Part shown: one piece after another, positions 25,289 through 34,207 of the stretch | Numbering within the stretch: the stretch's first letter is position 1 | Layout: each line of letters begins with the position of its first letter | Origin: Alkalimonas delamerensis | GTDB taxonomy: Bacteria; Pseudomonadota; Gammaproteobacteria; Enterobacterales; Alteromonadaceae | NCBI RefSeq assembly: GCF_030717955.1 | Contig: NZ_JAUZVY010000006.1 | Location: 1 to 64,000 of the forward strand | Reading direction: 5' to 3' | DNA length: 64,000 nucleotides | Position numbers and translations under genes: made by a program | Notes under the pieces: generated by a model | The model's database searches: none | Seen by the model: only the letters and a program-made list of their open reading frames with translations | Told to the model about the DNA's origin: nothing

Positions 25289-27712
25289 TTAACGCAGTTG
25301 CAGCTGAGTATCCTGCTGCCAGTTAAATTGCACCACGATGGCGCCATCGCGGTTACGCCAGGCGCCGGTTTCGCCTTCGGCCAGCGCTTCGGCTTGAACG
25401 GAAAAACGCTGCTCGCCCAGCTGTACTTGCTGCCAGTGCGCCGGGGCCTGGTGCACCACCAGCATCAGCTGACGCGCTGCCGGCATGCCGGGGAAGTCGC
25501 CCTGACGGCTTAGGGTGATTGCCAGTTGCTGATCCTGTTGATTGCGGGCACTGAACTGCAAGAGTTCAAAAGCGCCGCCCTCTAAACTGGTGCGGCTATG
25601 GCCATCGTCATCGTACAGCTCGCCTTCGCTTTGGCCCACACTGGCATGGTGCCAGTAGTGCAGCTCCAGCTGCTCGGTGCTGTACTGATCCAGGCTTTGC
25701 AGCGGCGCCACCATCGGCACAAAAGCACCGGCTTTGACCAGCACAGGAATGGTTTCCAGCGTCACCGGCACCTCGAGCTTTTGCCCCCCTTGATAGGCAG
25801 TGCCAGCAAAGAAATCAAACCAGACACCGGTCGGTGCATTGACCGTCCAGCTGCTAACGCCAGGCTTGGTGACCGGTGCCACCAAAAAGGCATCGCCCCA
25901 AAGGTAGCTGTTTTTCTCTGTCAGGTAATCCGGGTTGTCCGGCTCTAGCCAAAATAGCGGGCGCATCAGCGGTAGACCGCGGGTGCTGTGCTGATAGGCC
26001 AGGGTGTAGTTGTACGGCGTTAAACGGTAGCGCAAACGGATAAAGTCACGGCTAATGCGCTGGGTGGTGCCATCGTGGAACACCGGCTCAGGCGCGATGT
26101 GCTCCTGCGCATGCGGCCGGTACACCGGCTGAAAGACTCCAAACTGCATCCAGCGGGTGTACATTTCGGCATCGAAAGTCTCACCTCCGGCAAAACCGCC
26201 CAGATCCGAGTGAATGTAGCCAAAGCCAAACAGGCTCATTTGCAGCGCCAGCTCGACCTGCGGCTTTAAACCATCCCAGCTACGGTCAACATCGCCGGTC
26301 CAAGGGATCATGCCATAACGCTGCGATCCCGGTGCGCCGGAGCGCATCATGATAAAGGGCCGAAGCGTCGGATAATCGCGCACATGGCGCTCAAACACCA
26401 GTTTGGCCCATTCATGGCCATAGGCATTGTGAATTTCATCGGCAGTGGCGGTGCCTTGTGGCAGGCGGTGAATGGCATCGTGTGGGTGCACTTCCGGCTC
26501 GCCCAGATCGCCCCACCAGCCCGCTACGCCCTGCTGCATCAGGCCATGGTAAATCTGCCAGAACCACTCTGCCGCCTCGGGTTTGAACACATCAATCAGG
26601 CCGGTGTTGCCAAAATAAAAATCAAAGGTTCTGGGCTTGCCGGCCAGATTCAGCGCCAGCACATCCTCACGCACCGCTTCTTGCCAACGGTTGGAGCTGG
26701 TCAGCATAAAAGGCTCGGTGATCAGAATGGTTTTCACGCCCAGCTCACGAAAATCGGCGATCATTTGCTCCGGGGTAGGAAAGGCTGCTTTATCCCAGGC
26801 CAGATTGCCCATATGACCCTGAATATCGGGGCCAAACCAGAACAGGTCCAGTACGATGGCATCGAGCGGAAAACCCTGATCGACGAAACGCTGCACGGTG
26901 TCGCGGGCTTCTTGCTCGGTGCGGTAGCCAAAGCGGGAGGCGTAGTTACCGAGCGCCCAGCGTGGAGGTAGTGGCGGCATGCCACTGGCCTGCAGATACT
27001 GCTGCAGCGTGTCCTGATGGCTGTCGCCAGCAGCAACAAGGTAACCGGTGCGGCCACCGACGGCTTCAAACTGCAGCACATCGGCTTCGGTTTTGCCCAG
27101 GTCGATAAAGCCGCTGGCCGAGTTATCAAACAACAGCAGGTAGTTGTGGCTGGAAATCACCCCGGGAATGCTGAAGTACATTTGCTCGGACTCGGTGGTG
27201 TAACCGTAGTGCGCTTTATTGTAAAGCGGCAGCCGGTGACCCCGTCGGTCCATGCCCAGCACCCGCTGGCCGGCGCCGAGTAGCTTTTCATCCGGCTTTA
27301 ACTGAAAACGAAAACCGCGCAGGGTATCGTGTACAAAGAGGCCTTGCTCCTCGGCCAGAAAGACCTCGCCGTCGCGCAAAAAGCTCAGCCGCAGCGGCTG
27401 GGTCGCAACCCGTACCGTCAGGGCTTCGGTGCCGTAATACAGCACCTCACCCTTGGTTTCCAGCCCAGCCGCCAGCAATTGCGGTTTTTGTGGCAGTGTA
27501 AAGGATGGCAGTTGTTTTACGCCCTCGTTTTGATAAAACACTTCCACCACCGCCGGCTGATGGAAGCGCAGCGTCAACTGACCTGCGCTGGTCTGGATCA
27601 GCAGGCCCTCATCCGTCAGCTGATGACTTTGGTAGTCCAGTGTCTGCGCTGGCAGCAGCCAGCTGGCAAACACCAGCAGGCTAACAAAGAGTGCACCTAT
27701 GGATTTAAGCAT
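25289..27712 (-). CDS. GH31 alpha-glucosidase (exported)
   Basis: 807 residues with signal peptide (to about LPA-Q), N-terminal beta-sandwich, and the GH31 barrel. The nucleophile Asp lies in WWGDLGEPE (about 402) and the acid/base Asp in IPWTGDVDRSWDGL (about 473); RSGAPGSQRYG precedes it, and a C-terminal DUF5110-like sandwich follows. It should release glucose from the non-reducing ends of malto- or isomalto-oligosaccharides in the periplasm. It starts 3 bases after the stop of the upstream amylase gene, so the two are co-transcribed from the operator-bearing promoter at about 29700. Confidence 0.93.
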   Translation of the reverse strand: MLKSIGALFVSLLVFASWLLPAQTLDYQSHQLTDEGLLIQTSAGQLTLRFHQPAVVEVFYQNEGVKQLPSFTLPQKPQLLAAGLETKGEVLYYGTEALTVRVATQPLRLSFLRDGEVFLAEEQGLFVHDTLRGFRFQLKPDEKLLGAGQRVLGMDRRGHRLPLYNKAHYGYTTESEQMYFSIPGVISSHNYLLLFDNSASGFIDLGKTEADVLQFEAVGGRTGYLVAAGDSHQDTLQQYLQASGMPPLPPRWALGNYASRFGYRTEQEARDTVQRFVDQGFPLDAIVLDLFWFGPDIQGHMGNLAWDKAAFPTPEQMIADFRELGVKTILITEPFMLTSSNRWQEAVREDVLALNLAGKPRTFDFYFGNTGLIDVFKPEAAEWFWQIYHGLMQQGVAGWWGDLGEPEVHPHDAIHRLPQGTATADEIHNAYGHEWAKLVFERHVRDYPTLRPFIMMRSGAPGSQRYGMIPWTGDVDRSWDGLKPQVELALQMSLFGFGYIHSDLGGFAGGETFDAEMYTRWMQFGVFQPVYRPHAQEHIAPEPVFHDGTTQRISRDFIRLRYRLTPYNYTLAYQHSTRGLPLMRPLFWLEPDNPDYLTEKNSYLWGDAFLVAPVTKPGVSSWTVNAPTGVWFDFFAGTAYQGGQKLEVPVTLETIPVLVKAGAFVPMVAPLQSLDQYSTEQLELHYWHHASVGQSEGELYDDDGHSRTSLEGGAFELLQFSARNQQDQQLAITLSRQGDFPGMPAARQLMLVVHQAPAHWQQVQLGEQRFSVQAEALAEGETGAWRNRDGAIVVQFNWQQDTQLQLR

Positions 27713-27715
27713 TGC

Positions 27716-29623
27716 TTAGTGCTCCAGTTGCAGGATCAAGGATGCCAAAGGCGCCAGCGTCAATGGCACCGAGCCGACACCGTTTTGCACCGTCAATGGC
27801 ACCGACAGCTCACCATACAGCTGTTCCGTCAGGGTGTAACTGCCATCGGTCAGGCCCCAGGCGGCAATTTGCTCTGCCGGGATCTGCAAGTTCATCGGCG
27901 GGTAAGCCGCATCCCGCACATTGGCAACAATCAGTAATTTCTGTTCATCGGTCCAGCGCAAAAACGACAGCAGTTTGTCGTCGTAATGCTCGGTGGCCGC
28001 CCGGTTGGCGCGGTGAATTTCGGCGTAGTGGCCGTTCATGGCTGGCTGCTCAGCACTAAAGCGCATCAAACGGACATAGAAATCACGCAGCTCACGCTCA
28101 GCCTCAGTCAGAGCGCCGCCGTCAAATTTGCCACCGTTCATCCAGCGCTGATGGGCCGGCACGCCCCAGTAATCAAAAATGGTGGTGCGGCTGGCTTTAC
28201 CAAAACCGGCATCGTCGCTGGCTGCTTCGCCGACTTCCTGGCCAAAGTACAGCATGGTTGGCGAAGTGCTGATGGTGGCTGAAATCAGCATGGCGGGCAT
28301 CCCTAAGCGGGCGTCGCCGGCAAATTCCGGGCTGGCAATGCGCTGCTCATCGTGGTTTTCCAAAAAGTGCAGCATATGGTGCTCAATATCCGCCATGCTG
28401 TCCTGCACCTCCACCAACGCATCGGTGCTGCCGTGGCCTTGCATCGCCCACTTCAGGTTGTCGTAAAACTCGACCTTGTCGTACAGGTAATCCATCCGGC
28501 CCAGATGCAGATAATCGCGGTACAGATGCGGCTGGTACACCTCGGCCAGCAGGAAGGCATCCGGGTTGACCTGCTTGATGTGGGAGTTCAGGTAACTCCA
28601 GAACTCAACCGGTACCATTTCGGCCATGTCGTAACGAAAGCCATCGACACCCATGTCGATCCAGTACAGCACGATGTCACGGAATTTTTCCCAGGAATCT
28701 GGCACATCCCGGCCTTGCCAGAAGGTATAGTGATCCTCAATGCTTTTCTGTGCATACTCGGCTGGCAGACTATCAAAGTCGTAACTGCCATCGGGCCGCA
28801 CGCCAAAGTTGATTTTGACCGTTTCATACCAGTCGTCAAAATCTGGCTGGGCAGAGCGCGAGCCGTTGCCGGTCCACTTGGCGGGATACTCGTCAAACTG
28901 GCCATCGGCCAGCGGGTGCGGTTCACCGCCAAGTGGCTGATAATCCTCGGGCCAGGCCGGAACCTGAAAGGCTTCGCCCGGGATGTAGTAGAAATTATTG
29001 TCGCGGGCGTAGGCCACGCTGGTGTCGTCGTTGGCACCAAAATCAGCCACGCCTTCCGGCCGGCTGATGGAGTGATAGTTGCGCGCCACGTGGTTGGGCA
29101 CAATATCAATCAGCACCTTCATGCCATGGGCATGGGTGCGCGCAATCAGGGCCTGAAATTCCTGCAAGCGATTGGCCGGGTCATCAGCCAGATCCGGACT
29201 GACGTTGTAGTAGTCTTTCACCGCGTAAGGTGAGCCGGCCCGGCCTTTCACCACATCGGGGTCATCCAGCGAAATGCCATAGGCAGTGTAGTCGCGGATC
29301 ACCGCATGATGCGGCACCCCGGTGTACCAGACATGGGTTACGCCCAGCTCTTTAATACCGGCCAGGGCTTCATCGGTAAAATCACTGAATTTGCCAACGC
29401 CGTTTTCTTCCAGCGTGCCCCAGGGTTTGTTGGTGGTGTTGGTGTTGCCAAACAGCCGGGTAAAGACTTGATACACCACCGCCTTGCCTGCTTCCGCAGT
29501 CTGCTCGACGGCGGGCTCTGCCTCTGGCTTGGCCGCAGCCGACTGATCTGGCTGCGACGTCGGTTGACAGGCCAATAAGGCGGCACTGGCGGCCAGCGCC
29601 AATAAGGATGGTTTTAACTGCAT
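27716..29623 (-). CDS. GH13 alpha-amylase lipoprotein
   Basis: 635 residues. The lipobox (LLAC at about 16-19) indicates a lipoprotein. The GH13 barrel has DIVPNHVAR (region I), nucleophile Asp in GFRYDMAEM (about 330), acid/base Glu in FLLAEVYQ (about 360) and Asp in ENHDEQR (about 425). The insertion-rich domain before the nucleophile fits periplasmic alpha-amylases of the maltodextrin-processing type. Preceded by the variant palindrome at 29717-29730, 94 bases upstream of the start codon; followed by the GH31 gene. Confidence 0.92.
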   Translation of the reverse strand: MQLKPSLLALAASAALLACQPTSQPDQSAAAKPEAEPAVEQTAEAGKAVVYQVFTRLFGNTNTTNKPWGTLEENGVGKFSDFTDEALAGIKELGVTHVWYTGVPHHAVIRDYTAYGISLDDPDVVKGRAGSPYAVKDYYNVSPDLADDPANRLQEFQALIARTHAHGMKVLIDIVPNHVARNYHSISRPEGVADFGANDDTSVAYARDNNFYYIPGEAFQVPAWPEDYQPLGGEPHPLADGQFDEYPAKWTGNGSRSAQPDFDDWYETVKINFGVRPDGSYDFDSLPAEYAQKSIEDHYTFWQGRDVPDSWEKFRDIVLYWIDMGVDGFRYDMAEMVPVEFWSYLNSHIKQVNPDAFLLAEVYQPHLYRDYLHLGRMDYLYDKVEFYDNLKWAMQGHGSTDALVEVQDSMADIEHHMLHFLENHDEQRIASPEFAGDARLGMPAMLISATISTSPTMLYFGQEVGEAASDDAGFGKASRTTIFDYWGVPAHQRWMNGGKFDGGALTEAERELRDFYVRLMRFSAEQPAMNGHYAEIHRANRAATEHYDDKLLSFLRWTDEQKLLIVANVRDAAYPPMNLQIPAEQIAAWGLTDGSYTLTEQLYGELSVPLTVQNGVGSVPLTLAPLASLILQLEH

Positions 29624-29716
29624 TGCTCTGCTCCCCGCAAAGAAAAAATGACTGACGAAAAAATGCCTAGCCTTAAACTAACGCACTTTTTTAAAGCAGG
29701 TCCGCATTTTTTGCAC

Positions 29717-29730
29717 TGAATACGTATGCA
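29717..29730. promoter_or_regulatory. Predicted MalR operator 2
   Basis: TGAATACGTATGCA differs by one base from the perfect palindrome seen at 24638 and 37173. It lies in front of the amylase-GH31 operon. Confidence 0.72.
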
Positions 29731-29787
29731 GATCCATACCCTTGTCACTCAATTCGGGCAAAGCGGCTGATGCGCGGCGCAGTCAAT

Positions 29788-30081
29788 TTATTCCGTTGTT
29801 GAGTGGCTGGCAGGCAGCAAGTGGCACTGATAGCCCCAACCACGCTGTCGCTCAATAAACTCAGCAGCTTTTTGCGCACAGTACCCCACTTCATTCCGAG
29901 CCCGCCACAGCACCTGCTGTTCACCATCGCGGGTGTAACGCACTTCACACGGCAGTTCACCACCTTCGGGGTAGACCACCTCAATCAGACGCACCGAGTC
30001 ACCGCTGGTGCATTGGGTGGTTTGAGGTTGGCCAGCAAGAGCCGGCAAGCTGAATAACAGGAAACAGAACCAAGCTTTCAT
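29788..30081 (-). CDS. Small periplasmic cysteine-containing protein, unrecognised
   Basis: 97 residues from the ATG at 30081 (GGAG seven bases upstream). A signal peptide (FCFLLFSLPALA-G) is followed by about 80 residues with four cysteines (TQCTSG, LPCEV, GYCAQ, YQCHL), suggesting two disulfides. The middle (VEVVYPEGG, PCEVRYTRDG, QQVLWRARNEVGYCAQKAAEF) is conserved-looking in style, but I know no function. It lies between the amylase operon and the pullulanase; no clear link to sugar use. Confidence 0.72.
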   Translation of the reverse strand: MKAWFCFLLFSLPALAGQPQTTQCTSGDSVRLIEVVYPEGGELPCEVRYTRDGEQQVLWRARNEVGYCAQKAAEFIERQRGWGYQCHLLPASHSTTE

Positions 30082-30145
30082 TGCGACGCTCCACGTGTTG
30101 AAGACTATGCAGTATAGCAAAGGCTCCCAGTTTTTTGCTGGCCGA

Positions 30146-30172
30146 TAAAAAAGGGGACCCGAAGGTCCCCCA
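30146..30172 (-). terminator. Rho-independent terminator after the pullulanase gene
   Basis: GGGGACC-CGAA-GGTCCCC (30153-30170) forms a perfect seven-base stem with a tetraloop; on the minus strand it is followed by six T. It ends the receptor-pullulanase transcript. Confidence 0.9.
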
Positions 30173-30192
30173 CAAGGCCAGGAAAAAAGCCG

Positions 30193-33100
30193 TTAATCCG
30201 CGGTCACGGTAAACACCGGTGCCGTTGGCTCGCTGGCATCGATGGTAAAGGTGTAATCACCGGCTGCCGGGAAGGTCAGGTTCAGGTTGCCGCCGTTAAA
30301 CACCAGCGTCTTCCCTACCCCCAGCTCCATGGCACCGCCATCCTCACCGGCACCGTAGTTGATGTCGGCCCAGTCGGCATCGGCAAACTTAAACTCGTAG
30401 TTTTGCGCTTCCAATGTCATGGTAACCTGATACTGATCAGCACCAATGTACTGGAAGGGCATGCTGGTCCCCCAATCCGTAAGACTGCCGCGCAGGTAGA
30501 TGGTGGTGGCCCCATAAGGCCGTTTCTCTTCCACCAACAGCACCGGCGCTTCCGGATTGCTGGCATTCAGACTAAAGCGATAGGTGCCGGCTGTTGCTAT
30601 GCTCAGCTGCAAGTTGGCGCCCTGACGCGCCAGCGTCTTGTTGCTGCCCAGCACCACCTCTGCACCATCATCGCCGCCGCCAAAGTCCACGCTGCTCCAA
30701 TCGGAGGAAGCCACTTTGAACTCGTAGTCGCCTGCTTCCAGATGACGCTCCAGCGCATAGACATTGCCACCTTCGTACTGCTTTTCATCGTCGGTGCTCC
30801 AGCCATTCATGCCACCACGGACAAAGACGCTGGTCGCCTCATATGGAGGAATATCCGGTGCGCCAGTGGTTGCATCGGCTGACAGGCCTTCGCCCTGGTC
30901 ACCATGCTGTGGTTTGATAAAGACCGCCATGGTACGCGCCGGGACCACAAAGGTGCCCTCGTCATGGCCTTGCTGGAAATAGGCCGAACGCACCCGGCTA
31001 TCAACCGAAGCCTGCTGGATAGGGTGCAAATCGAAGTCCTGTGCGGTTGGGATGCTGTGCGCCACTTCATGGGCACTGCCGTTGATCACCACCACCAGCG
31101 CATCGATGGTTGGATCCAGATCGGCCAGCCCCAACCCATCGTCGATGCTCATCACAATCAAGCCGGGCGTCTGGTTGCTGCCAACATTGTGAAAACCTAC
31201 CCGGTCCATCACATCCTGGGCGGTCCGTAAGCGGAACAACGGATGCTGACTGCGAATGCGCAGGAACTCGTTAAAGACCTCCGCAGCAAAGGAAATATCC
31301 TCCGGCTGTACCGCGGTATTGGGGTTTAAAAACAAACGGGCAATCGCATCCCAGTTGCCTTCATTTTTTTCTGCCAATGGCAGCCCCACCGCCCAGTTAT
31401 TGGTCTGGAAAGTAAAGTCGACGTAATTGAACCAGTCGCCGGAGTCGTAACTGTCTCTGTCCATCGACTTGGAGCGCAGGAAATCACCCCCCAGTTGCAG
31501 GAAGGGAATGCCCTGGCTCATCAGCGGAATGGCAATGGAGATGTTTTGCGCCCGAACCCTTTCTGCCGCAGACATCTGCTCATCCAACCGGTACTGCAGC
31601 TGATCCCACAACGTTTCGTTGTCGTGTTTGGAGACGTAGTTGATGATATCGGCCGGCATTTCGGCATAGCCAGCCGGCTGACCATTCCAGTTTAAGCTGG
31701 ATGCCGGGCCCGAGCTGCCACGATGCGTCAGCAACACATAGTCTTTTAAAGTAGCTGCCAGGCTAACCCGGATGATGTCTAGTTCGCTGCGATCAGGATC
31801 ACTCAGCTCCGATTTAAACAGCGCCGCGCTGCGCACCCCTTCCCGAATGCGATCGTTGAAGGTACCGACCGCTGTGCCAGCCATATCCTGCTGCTTGGCC
31901 TGGGTGAACAGGCGGTTGTTGGCCACTTCGCCAAAGTTCCAGCCTTCGCCGTAGAAGTAGGTGTCTGGATCGACCGCACGGACTGCCTCACGGGCCGCCA
32001 GAATATCTTCTTTGCGGTGATGGCCCATGATATCGAAGCGGAAATCGTTGTAGCCGAAGTCCCGGGCCAGGATCACCAGCGAGTCGCGGATAAACTTATC
32101 CATCATCCGGTGCTCGGTGGCGGTGTTCTCGCAACAGGTCGAGCGTTCAATCACCCCGGTGCTTTCGTTGTAGCGGTGGTAGTAACCCGGCACTATTTTG
32201 TCGAACACCGACTTATCAAACAGACCGGACGAACTGGTATGGTTGTAGACCACATCCAGCGCCACCCGCAGTCCCATCTCATTCAAGGCCTGGATCATGG
32301 CCCGTACTTCCCGCACCCGGGCCGGTCCCTCTACCGCGGTGGCAAAACTGCCTTCCGGCGCAATAAAGTGGTGTGGGTCATAGCCCCAGTTAAAGCCATC
32401 CAGATGCCGCATCGACTGCACCAGTGCCTGAGCTTTGGTTTCATACGGCAGGTAGCTTTCCAGAACCGAGATGATGGTAGCGCTGTTGCTTTCGACTCCA
32501 CAGACCGGCGCCTGCGGGTTCAGCTGACACAGCCGGCCCACGGTATCGGTGATTTCCACTCGCTGGCTGACATCTTCATTGATATTGGACTGATTGGTCG
32601 CTGGCAACACGTGAAAGTGGGTGACGCCGGCCTCAGCCAAACGCCGCAGATGCTGCACCGGTGCCGAGTCCTCTTCCGTGAAAGCCAGGTACTTGCCGCG
32701 CCAGCCGGCCCGGGTGCTCATATCGCGGATACTAAAGTCACGGATATGGCCTTCGTAAATCACGATATCTTCCGGGTGCTGCACCACAGGCACTTGACGC
32801 TGATCCCAACCTTCCGGTTTAAAGTCGTCGTCGTTTAGATCGACAAACTGACTGAAAAGGCCATTCATCGAAACATTCAGCGAGTAAGGATCGGTCGCTT
32901 CCATCACTTCCACAGCACGGGTCAGAGGGTGGTAAGCAGTGACCTGATAACGGTAAAACAACCGATCCAGCTCGTCGCGATCAGCGCTGTACGACCAAAC
33001 GCCGGTATCGCTGTGGTAGTCCATCAGCACACTGTCTTGCAGCTCTTTGGCAGCATTGTAGACCTGCAAACGCACTTCATGGGCGGTAGGCGCCCAGACC

Positions 33101-34167
33101 GCGGTATGGATGCTGCCAGCCTCGTAATGAATCCCCAATTGGGCCGCCAGGGCACTGTTCTCGCCATAGGCATAGAGGTCATCCAGCACTTTGGCGGCCT
33201 GCACCCAGGTTGCACTTAACAGCTCACCGTCCTCATTGTAGGCGGCCAGCGCCAGTTGCTGACGCGCCAGCTGTTGCGCCTGCTCGCGGTCGAGATCCAG
33301 CATAAAGGCGGGTTGCCCGGCGAGGTGCGGCACCAGTGCCCGCTGCGCATCGGTTAAATCAACCGGCACCAGCTCAATCGACTGACCGGTCAGATCGTCA
33401 TCCATCACTTCAATGCCGGCGTCGGCATCGTGAAATAAACGAACCCGGTTGGCGGTCCAGACATCGGCGTTCCAGATCAGGGTATGCTGATCAATCCAGT
33501 GGCCAGCGGCACCCTGCACACTGACGCCCAGCGACAGCAACGGGTACTCAAACACCGAAGCCACCCCGGAGAAGGTCCAGTTCATCCGGGCAAAGTCAGG
33601 GTCATCCTGCGACAATGGCATGATGAAATCACTGCCGCCCATCTCCTTGCCAGAGTCTTCGGTGCCAATGTGGATGATAAAGTTACCGCAAGCGCCTTCG
33701 GTACCGGCATAGCCTTCTTTCAGCTCCAGCAACCAATAGGCACCGTAGTTGGGATCGATGCCGGTGATCGGCAAGCCATTGTCCCAGGACGGCGCAATGG
33801 ATTCCGGCTGATAAGCATCGCAGGCATCGTTGTTCCAGGTGTGCAGCCGCCAGCCATCGTAGTTGCCATCCTGCGGCCTTTTGTAGAACAGCACCGCCTG
33901 GTTTTCATTGGGGAAAATGACCGGATCCGGTGCATTGGGATCCGCCCCCACCACACAGCTTTCGTTCATCGCATCCGGTACCGTCGGCGACGGGCATTGG
34001 ATTGGCGGCGGGTCAATGCAGGCCGTACCGGCAGCATTCGGGATCTGCGGCACAGCGCAGGTCAGCATCACCTGCCCCTGCTCGGTGGAATCGCCACCGC
34101 AAGCGCTGAGCAACAGCAACAGCAGCGCGCTGGCAGCCAGTTTCAGGCTTTGTTTGATGATAGACAT
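30193..34167 (-). CDS. pulA: Pullulanase-type alpha-1,6-glucosidase, surface lipoprotein
   Basis: 1324 residues from the ATG at 34167 (GGAG nine bases upstream; a TTG five codons earlier is less likely). Lipobox LLSAC at about residue 23. Then a short segment of repeated Cys-Pro motifs (CAVPQIPN, CPSPTVPD), a CBM41-like module (about 85-200), a CBM48-type N-domain (about 345-430), and the GH13 barrel with NDFRFDIMGHH (nucleophile Asp about 712), YFYGEGWNF (Glu about 741) and SKHDNETLWD (Asp about 847). The last ~190 residues are two tandem modules of about 90 residues, each with FVRGGMNGW/YLRGSLTDW and YEFK(V/F)A.DW motifs, probably starch-binding. It debranches pullulan/starch at the cell surface and follows the TonB receptor gene. 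Confidence 0.92.
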   Translation of the reverse strand: MSIIKQSLKLAASALLLLLLSACGGDSTEQGQVMLTCAVPQIPNAAGTACIDPPPIQCPSPTVPDAMNESCVVGADPNAPDPVIFPNENQAVLFYKRPQDGNYDGWRLHTWNNDACDAYQPESIAPSWDNGLPITGIDPNYGAYWLLELKEGYAGTEGACGNFIIHIGTEDSGKEMGGSDFIMPLSQDDPDFARMNWTFSGVASVFEYPLLSLGVSVQGAAGHWIDQHTLIWNADVWTANRVRLFHDADAGIEVMDDDLTGQSIELVPVDLTDAQRALVPHLAGQPAFMLDLDREQAQQLARQQLALAAYNEDGELLSATWVQAAKVLDDLYAYGENSALAAQLGIHYEAGSIHTAVWAPTAHEVRLQVYNAAKELQDSVLMDYHSDTGVWSYSADRDELDRLFYRYQVTAYHPLTRAVEVMEATDPYSLNVSMNGLFSQFVDLNDDDFKPEGWDQRQVPVVQHPEDIVIYEGHIRDFSIRDMSTRAGWRGKYLAFTEEDSAPVQHLRRLAEAGVTHFHVLPATNQSNINEDVSQRVEITDTVGRLCQLNPQAPVCGVESNSATIISVLESYLPYETKAQALVQSMRHLDGFNWGYDPHHFIAPEGSFATAVEGPARVREVRAMIQALNEMGLRVALDVVYNHTSSSGLFDKSVFDKIVPGYYHRYNESTGVIERSTCCENTATEHRMMDKFIRDSLVILARDFGYNDFRFDIMGHHRKEDILAAREAVRAVDPDTYFYGEGWNFGEVANNRLFTQAKQQDMAGTAVGTFNDRIREGVRSAALFKSELSDPDRSELDIIRVSLAATLKDYVLLTHRGSSGPASSLNWNGQPAGYAEMPADIINYVSKHDNETLWDQLQYRLDEQMSAAERVRAQNISIAIPLMSQGIPFLQLGGDFLRSKSMDRDSYDSGDWFNYVDFTFQTNNWAVGLPLAEKNEGNWDAIARLFLNPNTAVQPEDISFAAEVFNEFLRIRSQHPLFRLRTAQDVMDRVGFHNVGSNQTPGLIVMSIDDGLGLADLDPTIDALVVVINGSAHEVAHSIPTAQDFDLHPIQQASVDSRVRSAYFQQGHDEGTFVVPARTMAVFIKPQHGDQGEGLSADATTGAPDIPPYEATSVFVRGGMNGWSTDDEKQYEGGNVYALERHLEAGDYEFKVASSDWSSVDFGGGDDGAEVVLGSNKTLARQGANLQLSIATAGTYRFSLNASNPEAPVLLVEEKRPYGATTIYLRGSLTDWGTSMPFQYIGADQYQVTMTLEAQNYEFKFADADWADINYGAGEDGGAMELGVGKTLVFNGGNLNLTFPAAGDYTFTIDASEPTAPVFTVTAD

Positions 34168-34207
34168 GATTTCTTGCTCCAATTCGAATTCAGTTCAGTG
34201 CTCAGCC

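Noticed and set aside
28352..29233. 293-codon frame antisense to the amylase gene
   Set aside because: Shadow frame of a clear GH13 gene.
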